This document shows, piece by piece, positions 33,115-42,928 of a stretch of DNA of 49,369 bases. This DNA comes from Liquorilactobacillus satsumensis DSM 16230 = JCM 12392 (GTDB lineage Bacteria > Bacillota > Bacilli > Lactobacillales > Lactobacillaceae), in contig NZ_AZFQ01000053.1 in NCBI RefSeq assembly GCF_001435195.1, forward strand, positions 27,849-77,217. Reading direction: 5' to 3'. The number at the start of each line of letters is the position of its first letter. Positions within the stretch are counted from its first letter, which is position 1. The notes under the pieces were generated by a model that was not told where the DNA came from, did no database searches, and was given only the letters and a program-made list of their open reading frames with translations. Made by a program: the position numbers and the translations under genes.

Positions 33115-33452
33115 GAAGTGCGCAAAAAGTGAAGTGCCGACACTCAGCGTTCAACCGCCGTGGACTAAGCAATGAATTACAAAGTAACTCGGGTTTGGTT
33201 ACGCGTAATTCAGGCTTAGGCATCGGGGGATGCTGGGTGGAGCACGTTATGAAAGAAGTGCGCAAAAAGGCGGGAGGCCTTGAAGATTAGCGACAGGTAA
33301 CAAGGGTAACTGGCCTTGTTACCATTGTCACCTAAGCTAAGCATAAAGGGCTGCCTTTTGGAGCACGTTAAATAGAAGTGCCGACAACCGCCGGGAGACT
33401 TTGAGCACTAACAACAAATTACAAAATAGACGGGCTGTGTCTATGCGTAATT
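33114..33452. repeat. Tandem array C of modular hairpin repeats
   Basis: A 17-base stub (33114-33130), then alpha (33131-33253), gamma (33254-33373) and a truncated beta unit (33374 to about 33452). The alpha unit keeps GTAACTC/GGTTAC inside AATTAC/GTAATT; the gamma unit keeps GGTAACAAGG/CCTTGTTACC. It occupies the whole junction between the LysR gene and the convergent trpA gene. Confidence 0.8.
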
Positions 33453-33477
33453 TGGACTTAAACAGTTTTATACCAAC

Positions 33478-34263
33478 TTATTGCTCTACCTTTGTTCTGA
33501 GCGCCGTACAAATTTCCTGAGTGTACTTCTCAAGAGCCTGCGGAGCATTTGTTTTTTCCTTTGCCACAATATCTACAATTGCGCTCCCGATGATGACACC
33601 ATCGGCAATCTTTGCCATTTCAGCCGCTTGTTGTGCCGTATGGATTCCAAAACCAATTGCTGTCGGTACATCTGTATATTCCTTAATTTCAGCAACTAAA
33701 TTGCTTAAGCCGGCAAAGAAGCTGTCGCGTTCTCCTGTGATTCCTACTGAAGAAACTACATAGATAAAACCTGAAGCTGCTTTTGCTATTTTTTGAATTC
33801 TTTGTCCAGAAGTCGGCGTTATGAGAGGAATAATGTCCACATCATATTTAGCTGCTAGCGGAACAATTTCATCTCGATTCTCATACGGTAGATCAGGAAT
33901 CACCAGTCCGGAAACTCCTAATTGCTGACATTTTTTCAAAAAACGTGCATAACCGTACTTAAACACAATATTCAAATAAGTCAAAAAGACAAGCGGTACA
34001 TCTGTTTCCTTGCGTGCAGCCGCAACAATCTCAAAAACAGTTTGGGTAGTAACTCCAGCTTCAAAGGCCCGCAAATCAGCTTGTTGAATGACAGCCCCAT
34101 CTGCAACTGGATCCGAAAATGGAATTCCTAATTCAACAATATCTGCCCCGCCTTTAGCTAAAGCTGTGATATTTTTAACTGTCGTCTCAAAATCTGGATC
34201 GTCTGCAACAATAAAAGGGATAAATACTTTTTGGTTTTTAAAAATTTGAGCTAAATTACTCAT
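33478..34263 (-). CDS. trpA: Tryptophan synthase alpha subunit
   Basis: 261 residues. Cleaves indole-3-glycerol phosphate to indole and glyceraldehyde 3-phosphate, passing indole to TrpB. The catalytic Glu is in [14 protein letters not shown], the Asp in [12 protein letters not shown]-adjacent PDLPYE, and the phosphate site in [11 protein letters not shown] and GVIIGSAIV. The frame is open for 106 codons more, but these overlap trpB in another frame; the ATG at 34261-34263 overlaps the trpB stop by 8 bp, the normal coupled arrangement. Last gene of the trp operon. Confidence 0.97.
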   Translation of the reverse strand: MSNLAQIFKNQKVFIPFIVADDPDFETTVKNITALAKGGADIVELGIPFSDPVADGAVIQQADLRAFEAGVTTQTVFEIVAAARKETDVPLVFLTYLNIVFKYGYARFLKKCQQLGVSGLVIPDLPYENRDEIVPLAAKYDVDIIPLITPTSGQRIQKIAKAASGFIYVVSSVGITGERDSFFAGLSNLVAEIKEYTDVPTAIGFGIHTAQQAAEMAKIADGVIIGSAIVDIVAKEKTNAPQALEKYTQEICTALRTKVEQ

Positions 34264-35473
34264 CAATCTGCACTCCTTTATATTTGGCAATACTGGCAAC
34301 ATCTTTATCTCCACGCCCTGAAAGTGTACAAATAATGATTTGGTCCTTTGCCATTGTCGGTGCAATCTTTTGCACGTAGGCCACTGCATGACAGCTTTCA
34401 ATCGCAGCAACGATGCCTTCTTCTTTTGCAATATAATCAAAAGCAGCAACTGCCTCATCATCTGTAATCCCGACATATTGTGCGCGATTGCATTCTGCCA
34501 GCGCCGCATGCTCCGGTCCAACACCTGGATAGTCAAGCCCCGCCGAAATCGAATAGACTGGATTAATTTGTCCATCTTCATTTTGCATAAACATGGATTT
34601 CATTCCATGAAAAATCCCAACGGTTCCACGCTCGATGGTTGCAGCCGTCTTGTCAGTCTGAACTCCTTTACCTGCAGCTTCGACTCCAACCAGCTTGACA
34701 GTTGGATCCTGAATGTAAGCTGCAAAGCTGCCAATCGCATTGCTCCCACCGCCAACACATGCCACAACCATGTCAGGTAAACGACCTGCTTGTTCTTGGA
34801 GTTGCTTTTTTGATTCTTTTGAGATCACACTTTGAAAATGTTTAACCATTTCTGGGAACGGAGCTGGTCCCACCGCCGAGCCCATTACATAAAAGGTATC
34901 TTCACTGCGGCTGGCCCAATCCTGCAAAGCTGCGTTAACCGCATCTTTTAAGACACGCGAACCTGTCGTAACAGCCTTCACTTTGGCTCCCAATAAATTC
35001 ATCCGGTAGACATTCAGCCGCTGACGTTTTGTATCTTCTTCACCCATGAAGACTTCACATTCCATCCCCATCAGCGTCGCAATTGTTGCAGTGGCAACTC
35101 CATGCTGACCCGCACCCGTCTCACAAATCAATCTTTTTTTCCCAAGATGCTTAGCTAGTAATACTTGTCCAATAACATTGTTAATTTTATGCGCACCAGT
35201 ATGATTTAAATCTTCACGTTTCAGATAGATTTTTGCGCCACCAAGATCTTCTGTCATATTTTTAGCATAATACAGCAATGAGGGTCTATTCGCATAGTTA
35301 TTCAATAATTCATGCAATTCAGCTTTAAAAGCAGCATCATCTTTGAGTTCATTGAATACCTTGTTAACCTTTTCAAGCTCAGTCATCAATGTTTCAGGTA
35401 CATATTGCCCACCAAAATTTTTACCATAACGTCCAGCTTTTACTTTTTGTTCCTGCTCGTTCTTTAATTTCAT
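34256..35473 (-). CDS. trpB: Tryptophan synthase beta subunit
   Basis: 405 residues, full length. Condenses indole with serine using [14 protein letters not shown] near the start, the PLP lysine in [11 protein letters not shown] ([10 protein letters not shown]), [10 protein letters not shown], the [10 protein letters not shown] phosphate loop and [16 protein letters not shown] are all present. The ATG overlaps the trpF stop by 4 bp. Part of trpDCFBA, so controlled by the Trp T-box at the head of the operon. Confidence 0.98.
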   Translation of the reverse strand: MKLKNEQEQKVKAGRYGKNFGGQYVPETLMTELEKVNKVFNELKDDAAFKAELHELLNNYANRPSLLYYAKNMTEDLGGAKIYLKREDLNHTGAHKINNVIGQVLLAKHLGKKRLICETGAGQHGVATATIATLMGMECEVFMGEEDTKRQRLNVYRMNLLGAKVKAVTTGSRVLKDAVNAALQDWASRSEDTFYVMGSAVGPAPFPEMVKHFQSVISKESKKQLQEQAGRLPDMVVACVGGGSNAIGSFAAYIQDPTVKLVGVEAAGKGVQTDKTAATIERGTVGIFHGMKSMFMQNEDGQINPVYSISAGLDYPGVGPEHAALAECNRAQYVGITDDEAVAAFDYIAKEEGIVAAIESCHAVAYVQKIAPTMAKDQIIICTLSGRGDKDVASIAKYKGVQIDE

Positions 35474-36057
35474 AATTTTTGCACTTCCCTTACATTTTTT
35501 ACAAACTGTTGAATCTTTTCAGCATCTTTTTGTCCATGAATTTCAACACCACTTGAAACATCCACTACTGCCGGTTGAACCTGATCGATCGCAACCCGTA
35601 CGTTCTGTGGTGTTAGGCCTCCCGCCAAGACTAAGGGACGCTCAGTCTGGGGAATCTTCCGCAAGTCCACTAACTTTCCTTTACCGTGACTTGCATCAAG
35701 CATCAAATAATCTGCAGTAAAATATGGGTCAAAATACTGATAATCAAAAACTCTGATTGTTTCAAGTCCTGCACTTGCTAAAATTGCACTTGCGGTCTCA
35801 GAATAAGTGCCATGCAATTGTGCCACTGTAATTGCACCTGCATGATAGATTTGTAAAATGTTTGCTACCGGTTCATTCACAAAAACACCAACTCTTTTGA
35901 TATGCCTGTCGAGCCGTTTGCCCAACGCAAGGGCCTGTACCAGTTTTATTTGATGTCTGCCACTAGCAAACACAAAGCCTGCAAAATCAGGCTGCGCATC
36001 GTTGACTGCCTGAATGTCAGCCATATTCATTAATCCGCAGATCTTTACTTTTACCAT
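35470..36057 (-). CDS. trpF: Phosphoribosylanthranilate isomerase
   Basis: 195 residues, slightly short of the usual 200-210. Catalyses the Amadori rearrangement of phosphoribosylanthranilate. [14 protein letters not shown] holds the catalytic Cys (about residue 7), [10 protein letters not shown] the phosphate-contact region, and AGGLTPQNV and VDVSSGVE the C-terminal phosphate loops with the catalytic Asp nearby. It starts one base after the trpC stop and overlaps trpB by 4 bp. Confidence 0.96.
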   Translation of the reverse strand: MVKVKICGLMNMADIQAVNDAQPDFAGFVFASGRHQIKLVQALALGKRLDRHIKRVGVFVNEPVANILQIYHAGAITVAQLHGTYSETASAILASAGLETIRVFDYQYFDPYFTADYLMLDASHGKGKLVDLRKIPQTERPLVLAGGLTPQNVRVAIDQVQPAVVDVSSGVEIHGQKDAEKIQQFVKNVREVQKL

Positions 36058-36058
36058 T

Positions 36059-36838
36059 TTAAAACTCCTTAAATGCCCGAATCATTTCCCGCTTATTGGT
36101 GGCTTTCATCAAGGCTTCACCTACTAGGACACCTTTGAAATCCGCTTGTGCAAGTCGCTTAACATCAGCTGGACCACTGATTCCACTTTCGGCTATTACT
36201 GGAATTTTCGCTGGAACCAGTGACCGCATTTTAAAGCTATGTCCAAAATCAACTGCAAAATTCTTTAAGTTTCGGTTATTAATGCCGATGATTTTCGCGC
36301 CAGAACGAACCGCTCTGGTAACTTCAGTCTCAGTATAAGCTTCAACAATTGCTTGCATGCCAAGACTTTCAGCTAATTTTCGCAGATTACACAGCTGTTC
36401 ATCAGTCAAAATTGCAACAATCAGCAAAATGATTGCTGCTCCATTCAATTTAGCCTCGTAAACCATGTATGGATCAATTGTAAAATCTTTGCGCAAGGTC
36501 GGAATTGAAGTTGCTGCACTAATTTCATTCAAATAGCGCAATTTTCCCTTAAAATAGTCGGGCTCAGTCAGCACTGAGATTGCGTCTGCCCCCGCTTGCT
36601 CGTATGTCCGCGCCACCTGCAGGTAAGGAAAATCGGTTACAATTGTCCCCTTGGAGGGCGAAGCTTTTTTAACCTCCGCAATCACATGGATTCCTGGCCG
36701 TTGTAACACCGCTAAAAAATCAAGTTTAGCAGTTGCATTCAATTTAGCAACCTCTTGCTTCAATTTAGGCAGCGAAACTTTTTCTCGCTGTCGTTCCAAC
36801 CGATTATGCGTTGCCGTCACTAATTCATCAAGAATCAT
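36059..36838 (-). CDS. trpC: Indole-3-glycerol-phosphate synthase
   Basis: 259 residues. Ring-closing enzyme of the pathway. [13 protein letters not shown]-type residues appear as [15 protein letters not shown], with [39 protein letters not shown] and [12 protein letters not shown] in the expected order. Its ATG overlaps the trpD stop by 4 bp. It is a separate protein here, not fused to TrpF as in enterobacteria. Confidence 0.97.
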   Translation of the reverse strand: MILDELVTATHNRLERQREKVSLPKLKQEVAKLNATAKLDFLAVLQRPGIHVIAEVKKASPSKGTIVTDFPYLQVARTYEQAGADAISVLTEPDYFKGKLRYLNEISAATSIPTLRKDFTIDPYMVYEAKLNGAAIILLIVAILTDEQLCNLRKLAESLGMQAIVEAYTETEVTRAVRSGAKIIGINNRNLKNFAVDFGHSFKMRSLVPAKIPVIAESGISGPADVKRLAQADFKGVLVGEALMKATNKREMIRAFKEF

Positions 36839-37869
36839 GCAATCACATCCTGTGAGCTTTGATTTTGCCGTGAAAACTCAATTAATTTATTTAATTCAGC
36901 TAAAGCTGCACCGCTATCAATTGTTTTAGCCGCAAGTTCAATGCCTGCTTGAATTGAAAGCGCTGGATGTGCTAAATGCAATGCTGCGCCAGTATTTAAA
37001 AGCACAACATCTCGTTTAGGTCCTTTTTGCCCCTGTAATACTGCACGGGTAATTTGAGCATTTTCGTTTGGATCGCCTCCCAGCAAATCAGCAGCGCTGC
37101 ATTGCTTAAGTCCAAATTGCGCAGGGGTTATCGTATATTTCGTTAACTTGTGCTCCTTTAACTCAACCACTGCAGTTTCCGCGGCAGTTGTCAGCTCGTC
37201 TAAGCCGTCACGTCCATGAACTACCATAGCAGTCGCAACCCCCATTTTCTTCAATACATTAGCCAACGGTTCGAGCAATTGTTCATCATAGACCCCCAGT
37301 AATTGGTAAGCTGGTCGTGCTGGATTGACAAGCGGACCTAGAAGGTTAAATAACGTGCGAAATCCTAACTGCTTTCTTACCGGAGCCACATACTTCATTG
37401 ACTTGTGGTATTCCTGAGCAAATAAAAATGCCAAGTTATTTGCCTGCAAACTCTGGTAACTCACTGCCGGTTGTTCTTGAATATCCAAGCCTAAAGCTTC
37501 AAGCACATCAGCTGCACCGCTTTTAGACGAAGCAGCCCGATTACCATGTTTAACTACTTTTGTTCCTGTCGCCGCAGCTACAAGCGCACTTGTCGTTGAA
37601 ATATTGAAAGTCCCGGCTTTGTCGCCGCCAGTACCTACGATTTCAAGGACATTTTCTACTTTTGGAAATGCTAGTGCATGTTCGCGCATTGCAGTTGCAG
37701 CACCTGCAATCTCGTTAATCGTCGGTTCTTTAAATGCTAATGCAGTTAATAGGCTGGCTGTTTCCGCATCTGAGGTCTTGCCACTCATAATCTCATTTAG
37801 GATGCTTTTACTTTCTTCAAAGGTCAGGTCATGGTGGGCAACAATTTTATTAACAGCTTCTTTTATCAT
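36835..37869 (-). CDS. trpD: Anthranilate phosphoribosyltransferase
   Basis: 344 residues. Joins anthranilate to phosphoribosyl pyrophosphate. [25 protein letters not shown] (key residues G-T-G-G-D) forms the PRPP site, followed by [21 protein letters not shown], the [12 protein letters not shown] segment and [15 protein letters not shown] precedes the ATG. It is the first gene of the operon: no trpE or trpG lies upstream, only the T-box leader. No TrpG domain is fused to it. Confidence 0.97.
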   Translation of the reverse strand: MIKEAVNKIVAHHDLTFEESKSILNEIMSGKTSDAETASLLTALAFKEPTINEIAGAATAMREHALAFPKVENVLEIVGTGGDKAGTFNISTTSALVAAATGTKVVKHGNRAASSKSGAADVLEALGLDIQEQPAVSYQSLQANNLAFLFAQEYHKSMKYVAPVRKQLGFRTLFNLLGPLVNPARPAYQLLGVYDEQLLEPLANVLKKMGVATAMVVHGRDGLDELTTAAETAVVELKEHKLTKYTITPAQFGLKQCSAADLLGGDPNENAQITRAVLQGQKGPKRDVVLLNTGAALHLAHPALSIQAGIELAAKTIDSGAALAELNKLIEFSRQNQSSQDVIA

Positions 37870-38040
37870 TTTGAATCCTCCATTTTTTACGTTAAACCAA
37901 AGTTACGCTCATTTAATCAAATCCCGAGCTGCCATCGCTTAACTCCCGTATAATGGATTTGAATACGTCTTTTTAATCTTAACCACAAACAATTTTGCTC
38001 CATTACACTTCTTCCCTTCCGCTGCAAATAATTTTACGAC

Positions 38041-38345
38041 AAAAAATCCGCCCTCAACTAGTAACTAGTTAAGGACGGACTGCTCCGTGGTGCCACCTTA
38101 GTTCAATTAATTAGACTACTCCAAAAAAGACTTCTTTTTTACATCTTTTTTGCTAATCAATCACTCTCTATAGAAGACCAACATCTTCCTGACAACTGAC
38201 GTATGTCTTGACGTTTCCCCATACTATAATTCAGGGGAACCCTCAGTGGTCCATTTAATCATCTGCGTCCGATTGCACTCACAGCAGCGGCAACTCTCTT
38301 GGCGTGCACGATGATTTTGATCTCCACTTCAACGGTTTCATGAAT
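38041..38345 (-). promoter_or_regulatory. T-box leader, specifier TGG (tryptophan), for trpDCFBA
   Basis: Minus-strand core GGTGGCACCACG is at 38086-38097, with a long terminator stem at 38047-38080 (TCCGTCCT/GAGGGCGGA outer arm plus an ACTAGT inner part) and a T-run. Stem I shows the AAGAGAGTTGCCG distal element. The specifier loop ATTAAA-TGG-ACCACTGAG puts Trp codon TGG at 38251-38253. The rest of 37870-38450 has the trpD ribosome site and AT-rich bases without other features. Confidence 0.9.
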
Positions 38346-38363
38346 GAGTATTAAATTAACAAT

Positions 38364-38392
38364 AGATTAAACCCTACTTTCAAAATTGTCAA
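38364..38392 (-). promoter_or_regulatory. Promoter of the trp T-box transcript
   Basis: Minus-strand TTGACA (38387-38392) and TAATCT (38364-38369) separated by 17 bp. Confidence 0.7.
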
Positions 38393-38450
38393 CTAATTTT
38401 TAAATTAAGCCACACAACTTTTTACAAAGAATGGCAGCACAATTGCATCC

Positions 38451-39026
38451 TTATTCGCGAACTGCAATCAAATTTCTTTGATTGTCCAATACAAATTGTT
38501 GAAAATGCTTAAAACACTCGTCTAAAAAACTCAGTGTTGCTTGATCTGTCAATTGACCTTCACTATCGAATTTTTCTTTTGCAAGTCCAAGTAAAAACTC
38601 GTATCCAGGGAGTACAAATGCATTGATTCCTGGAGAATTAAGAATCTGTCGCAAATTATCTTGGGCTCTGGAAGTTCCCTGGACCCCAAGTGAAGTTCCC
38701 ACAATCATAACCGGCTTAGTTGTGAGCGCATTTCCATAACAGGATAACCATTCTAACGTACTCTTGAGGCTGGCTGGAATGGCATGATCATATTCGGGAG
38801 TTGCAATAATAAGTCCATCTGCCTGCTTAATATCTGCAGCTAATTGTTTTACAACTGCTGGGACCGTTTCTAAAAGTTTTTCACTAAACAATGGAATTTC
38901 TGTGATCTCTTGGACTGTCAGTCGGACATTAATATTTTGATAACGTTCTTTCATGTAGCGCAGCAATAAGCGATTGTAAGAAAAAGGTGCATTATTACCA
39001 ACTAGGCCAATCAGTTTAATTGTCAT
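38451..39026 (-). CDS. NAD(P)H-dependent FMN reductase
   Basis: 191-residue flavodoxin-like reductase. IKLIGLVGNNAPFSYNRLLLRYM replaces the usual G-S-x-R-x-x-S phosphate loop in a variant form (V-G-N-N-A-P-F-S), and the family's ATPEYDHAIPASLKSTLEWLS and PVMIVGTSLGVQGTSRAQDNLRQIL stretches are clear. AAAGGAG precedes the ATG, which overlaps the MFS stop by 11 bp. As a small flavin reductase next to a fumarate-reductase-like flavoprotein lacking its own electron-input domain, it is the obvious candidate to supply reducing equivalents (inference). Confidence 0.88.
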   Translation of the reverse strand: MTIKLIGLVGNNAPFSYNRLLLRYMKERYQNINVRLTVQEITEIPLFSEKLLETVPAVVKQLAADIKQADGLIIATPEYDHAIPASLKSTLEWLSCYGNALTTKPVMIVGTSLGVQGTSRAQDNLRQILNSPGINAFVLPGYEFLLGLAKEKFDSEGQLTDQATLSFLDECFKHFQQFVLDNQRNLIAVRE

Positions 39027-40227
39027 GCTTCACAACTCCTTTAGTTAAATTATGTGGATGATTTTTGGTGTCGATTAGCGTATAGACTGCATCGACAAAA
39101 GTCAAGACTACAAACCCAATGCCGCACATTATCAAAACGGCCTGCGGACGATCATTACCCAACATTTTGGCAATTGCATTAACAATTGTGGGCGATAAAA
39201 ATGCACCCAGGTTAATTCCCATCAAAATAACAGATGTTGATAAATTTTCAGAATTCGCAGGCGCAATTTGTGCCATTCGGAAAAAAGCCTGCGGAAAGAC
39301 CCAACCAAAGAAAAGACCTGCAATGACTACTCCCATCGTTACCGAAACAACTGACGTGGAGTACGCAATAATGAAAAAACCGACAGCGATTCCAATAAAC
39401 GCTAAGGGCATGACATAATTCCCGATTGCACGACTAAGTCTGCCAAACACGATACTGGAAAACATTGAAGTGGCTCCCATAACTGCCAAAATAACCGAGG
39501 CTACTGCCGGTGTTGTAATATTTTGAATAGTTACAAAGCTTGCCAACTTGATTGTAATCATCATAAACATGCCAAACACTAACAATAACAGCAAAGCCAG
39601 CAGAAATACTTGCCCATTTACATGTTGCTTTACTGTTTTTTCTCCTGTTCGTTGTGCGTGTTCTTTTGGTATTTTAACAAACATGCCAAACAAAATAAGC
39701 GGAATCAAGGCTATTAAGTATCCACTAAAGGCTGCTTTCCAACCAAACAACACTAAAATCCCAAGTAAAAGTCCAAAACCGGCGTTGCCTAAGTTCTGCG
39801 CGGTATTTTGATATCCAAGCATATCCGCCAATTCTTGTTTTTGATAAAACAGATACATTAAACTCACCGAAAAAGGATTGAATAACCCAATTCCGCATCC
39901 CATTAAGAAGCGAAAAACGACAATTGCTACATAATTCGGAATAAGGATAGGCACTAAGCCGCCTACTAAATAAAGGCTTAATCCTAACATAATAGTTCTT
40001 TTAACTCCCAATTTTTTAGCAATCACCGTTGAAAACATAATCATCAAGAGCACACCTAAATTGGGTAGAGTTGCTATCATCTCAATTTTTGCAGTAGATT
40101 CTTGCGCAAATGTTTTTTCTAATAATGGATTAGCTACCGCAATTGAGGGAGCTGTCATTGCTAATATTGAGATTGAAAGCAGTGACAACTTAAAAAGCCA
40201 ACTATGTGTTTTCGTTAAAGTTTTCAT
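39016..40227 (-). CDS. MFS transporter of the flavoprotein cluster
   Basis: 403-residue permease with about 12 helices. The helix 2-3 loop reads VIAKKLGVKRTIMLG, a weak form of the MFS signature, and RFLMGCGIGLFNPFS and GFGLLLGILVLFGWKAAF follow the usual plan. A central loop with KEHAQRTGEKTVKQH separates the halves. GGGGGAC precedes the ATG. It lies between the flavoprotein and the FMN reductase genes in one transcript, so it probably imports the flavoprotein's substrate or exports its product. The substrate is not identifiable by sequence. Confidence 0.85.
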   Translation of the reverse strand: MKTLTKTHSWLFKLSLLSISILAMTAPSIAVANPLLEKTFAQESTAKIEMIATLPNLGVLLMIMFSTVIAKKLGVKRTIMLGLSLYLVGGLVPILIPNYVAIVVFRFLMGCGIGLFNPFSVSLMYLFYQKQELADMLGYQNTAQNLGNAGFGLLLGILVLFGWKAAFSGYLIALIPLILFGMFVKIPKEHAQRTGEKTVKQHVNGQVFLLALLLLLVFGMFMMITIKLASFVTIQNITTPAVASVILAVMGATSMFSSIVFGRLSRAIGNYVMPLAFIGIAVGFFIIAYSTSVVSVTMGVVIAGLFFGWVFPQAFFRMAQIAPANSENLSTSVILMGINLGAFLSPTIVNAIAKMLGNDRPQAVLIMCGIGFVVLTFVDAVYTLIDTKNHPHNLTKGVVKHDN

Positions 40228-40238
40228 AAACTGTCCCC

Positions 40239-41768
40239 CTATTTATAAACGTTTTTAGCTGGCTGGCTTGGCAAAGTCTGCTTGTTTTTAACATACTTTG
40301 CTGCACTTAGACCGGCAATTCGGCCTGATGTCCAAGCAAACCCCGAGGCTAACCCTTCATATGCCGGATAACTGTGACCCTCATAGTAGCCGCCTGCATT
40401 CGCACCTCCAGTATAAAGTCCTGGGATTGGCCGCATTTCAGCATCCAGTACGCGCAAGTGTTCATCCACGCGCACTCCACCAATTGTTCCTAGGTGTGCT
40501 ACTTGAGTTGTAAAAGCGTAGAAAGGGGCCTTTTTAATTGCATAAACTAAGGACTTTTTCGACTTTCCAAACTGTTGATCGACACGCAACTGCACACTGT
40601 CGTTATATTTTTTAACAGCTTCATAAAATTGTGCCGTCTCAAAATGAGCATTTTGTGCTAGTTCAGCAAGTGTATTGCCTTTATACGCCGTCCCATCTTT
40701 TACTGCTGCTTCTGCAAGTTCTACAAAATTACCGGTTGTTGTATCCGCGCCAGGTCCAGCCTGTGAGACTTCCAATTTTCCACCATGCTCCGTAAAATCA
40801 TTTAAAGTTGCAGTATCCACAACAAAATAATATTGGCCTCCAACTGACCAGCCTGCATTTGCCCACTCGACTGTGTCATAAACTACATCCTCATTTGTAA
40901 AACGCTCCCCATTCATATTTACCCAAAAAAGTGGAGTTAGTAATAATTGTGTCAATGGATTTTTCACAAATCCAGCTAAGTGCTGCTTCGAAGTTTTGCG
41001 CGTAATTTTCGATTTTGCTAATTGGGCTGCATGAATTAATGCCGTTGCATCAATATTTTTTCCTCCCGCTTTGACCATTGCATCCAAGCCTTCACCCATG
41101 TTTGGCACACCAATCGTACGTAAATAGGGCGTCTGCATAACCGTCGCAACTCTTTTTTTGTCTCCTCCAAAACCACCTGTGGCAACAACCACGGCTTGAG
41201 CATGAACTTCAAACCGCTCCCCCGCTTCATTCACTGCACTAATTCCTGTAATCTGGCCTTCACTGCTTAACAGTTCCTGCATCGTGATTCCAAACTTGAA
41301 TTCCACTCCTGCACGCTCTAAAGTCTGTTGAATTTTCTGATATCCTTGCGCTTTATCTTGGTACATGTGATAAGATCCACCCTTGTAATCATCTTCACGA
41401 TGAGCAAATTGAGTTGTCGCAGCTGTTGGATTCAATTTAATCTTCATGCCCATCTGCTCTAATGTTTCCAAAGCTTCTGCAGCGCTATTTACAATTTTGT
41501 GAATCAATGGTCCATTAGCCAAAAAATGATTATAATTCAGCAAACGTTGCACAGCGGTTGCTTTTGAAAGCTGCAAACCAGCCGCTTTTTGTTCTCTAGA
41601 ATTAATTGCAAAAAAGCCGCTCGAAATACGAGTATTGCCTCCAATTTGCTGCAATTTTTCTAAAACAATTACTTTTAGGCCCGCCTTAGCTGCAGCATAT
41701 GCAGCTGCCAACCCTGTACCCCCGGAACCAGCGACAACAAGCTCGGTCATTATTACCTTTTTTTCCAT
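40239..41768 (-). CDS. FAD-dependent reductase, fumarate/urocanate reductase-like flavoprotein
   Basis: 509 residues. The FAD site is VAGSGGTGLAAAYAAAKAGLKVIVLEK, followed by GGNTRISSGF; VVVATGGFGGD is the second flavin contact, NMNGERFTNED carries the arginine-glutamate pair of fumarate reductase-type active sites, and the C-terminus has YTGGANAGGYYEGHSYPAYEG and SGRIAG. Unlike many soluble bacterial reductases of this class there is no FMN_bind domain or heme domain, so electrons must come from a partner, probably the FMN reductase two genes on. AAAGGAG precedes the ATG. The acceptor could be fumarate or another unsaturated carboxylate, including cinnamate- or shikimate-like compounds. Confidence 0.87.
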   Translation of the reverse strand: MEKKVIMTELVVAGSGGTGLAAAYAAAKAGLKVIVLEKLQQIGGNTRISSGFFAINSREQKAAGLQLSKATAVQRLLNYNHFLANGPLIHKIVNSAAEALETLEQMGMKIKLNPTAATTQFAHREDDYKGGSYHMYQDKAQGYQKIQQTLERAGVEFKFGITMQELLSSEGQITGISAVNEAGERFEVHAQAVVVATGGFGGDKKRVATVMQTPYLRTIGVPNMGEGLDAMVKAGGKNIDATALIHAAQLAKSKITRKTSKQHLAGFVKNPLTQLLLTPLFWVNMNGERFTNEDVVYDTVEWANAGWSVGGQYYFVVDTATLNDFTEHGGKLEVSQAGPGADTTTGNFVELAEAAVKDGTAYKGNTLAELAQNAHFETAQFYEAVKKYNDSVQLRVDQQFGKSKKSLVYAIKKAPFYAFTTQVAHLGTIGGVRVDEHLRVLDAEMRPIPGLYTGGANAGGYYEGHSYPAYEGLASGFAWTSGRIAGLSAAKYVKNKQTLPSQPAKNVYK

Positions 41769-41916
41769 AATATTTGCTCCTTTGCTAATTTTATGCTGTC
41801 TTTAATTTCTTTTCTTTGACAGTTCTAGTATAATGTTATCTATTGAACAAGCATATGTTCTAAATAACCTATTTTAATTGTCAAATCTATCTTTTTAAGA
41901 TTGGAGGGTTAATTAA

Positions 41917-42831
41917 ATGTTCCTTACAATCACATCTAAACCGCTTAATAATAGTAAGGTAATTCCTTATCAAGCACTTTTAACACACCAAAGTGCGATG
42001 ATGTCTAAAAATAGCTCAAAGTTTCACATTTTCTTATTGAGAGCACTTACAACGTGCTTGCTAAAAATCGATGGTCAAAAGTTACTTTTAAAACCAAATG
42101 AAGTCATTTTAATCAAAAAAATCAGTTCTTTAACGTTACAGTCACTTTCAAAAAAATCTGCGCTGCAAATCTTGCTTGAAAGCTATTCCGCATCTTATCC
42201 CTTCGACTTTGTCACAATGGGTGGTTCACCACTAATTCACGATATGATGCATAACACCAACCCGACTAAAAGTGTCTATATTGTTTTTCGCCATTTACCC
42301 GCTCAAATTATTCGTTCCTACTACAACCTTTTAGCCAACTTGGAGAACCAAAACGCGGTCGCGGATCCCACAATTACATTTGAAAAAACCACCTTAATCG
42401 GTTTGCTTTTAGCTGAACTAATTCGCAATTATCAAAAAACTGTCTCACTCACAGACTCACAATTTCCAGATCAGAATATCCACCATGCTTCTGCCGAAAC
42501 ACAAGCCGGGATTATTTTTCAATATATCGTCGATCATATTCAAAATATCTCTGTCAAAGAGGCGGCTCACCATTTTGGATATTCGCATAATTACTTTTCA
42601 CGTCTCTGTAAGAAAGTTTTTAAAGCGAATTTTTCTGAAAAAGTAACCGAAATTAGACTTGAGCTTGCTTGCAGAATGCTCTCATTAACCAGAAAAAGTG
42701 TCACTGAAATCAGTACAGAAATTGGATACGCTGATCCTACTAGTTTCTATAAAATTTTTAAAACTGCTACAGGAACCACCCCTAGTTCATTTCGCAATCG
42801 TTTCAATGCTGCTCATGCATTTCACAAATAA
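41917..42831 (+). CDS. AraC family transcriptional regulator
   Basis: 304 residues. The C-terminal ~100 residues hold the two helix-turn-helix motifs: VKEAAHHFGYSHNYFSRLCKKVF and VTEISTEIGYADPTSFYKIFKTATGTTPSSFR. The N-terminal 170 residues (effector/cupin-like) are not recognisable in detail. GGAGGG precedes the ATG. It is divergent from the flavoprotein operon, separated by 148 bp in which GAACA and TGTTC (near 41855-41870) form a small inverted repeat, a possible operator. It most likely activates the flavoprotein-MFS-FMN reductase genes in response to their substrate. Confidence 0.92.
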   Translation: MFLTITSKPLNNSKVIPYQALLTHQSAMMSKNSSKFHIFLLRALTTCLLKIDGQKLLLKPNEVILIKKISSLTLQSLSKKSALQILLESYSASYPFDFVTMGGSPLIHDMMHNTNPTKSVYIVFRHLPAQIIRSYYNLLANLENQNAVADPTITFEKTTLIGLLLAELIRNYQKTVSLTDSQFPDQNIHHASAETQAGIIFQYIVDHIQNISVKEAAHHFGYSHNYFSRLCKKVFKANFSEKVTEIRLELACRMLSLTRKSVTEISTEIGYADPTSFYKIFKTATGTTPSSFRNRFNAAHAFHK

Positions 42832-42842
42832 CAACTAAAAAA

Positions 42843-42912
42843 GAGAGAGTGTGACATAAGTCGGGAAAATTTGAGTACTAACTCGAAATTACGAACATAG
42901 CGAGTACTTTGC
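42843..42912. repeat. Right-half partial copy of the MITE-like element
   Basis: GAGAGTGTGACATAAGTCGG starts the homology, which runs through CTCGAAATTACGAACATAGC to GAGTACTTTGCC, matching the reverse complement of 2885-2952, and then stops abruptly. It occupies the gap between the convergent AraC and Nramp genes. Confidence 0.75.
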
Positions 42913-42928
42913 CTAAATCATACGCTGC

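Noticed and set aside
22951-33452. Repeat arrays as CRISPR
   Set aside because: Units are about 120 bp, internally palindromic and directly abutting with no unique spacers; no cas genes are present.
34264-34581. N-terminal extension of trpA
   Set aside because: The 106 codons overlap trpB in another frame and do not resemble TrpA; the ATG overlapping the trpB stop gives a normal 261-residue protein.
40239-42831. Insertion sequence or phage origin of the flavoprotein cluster
   Set aside because: No transposase, integrase, flanking direct repeats or tRNA attachment site were seen.
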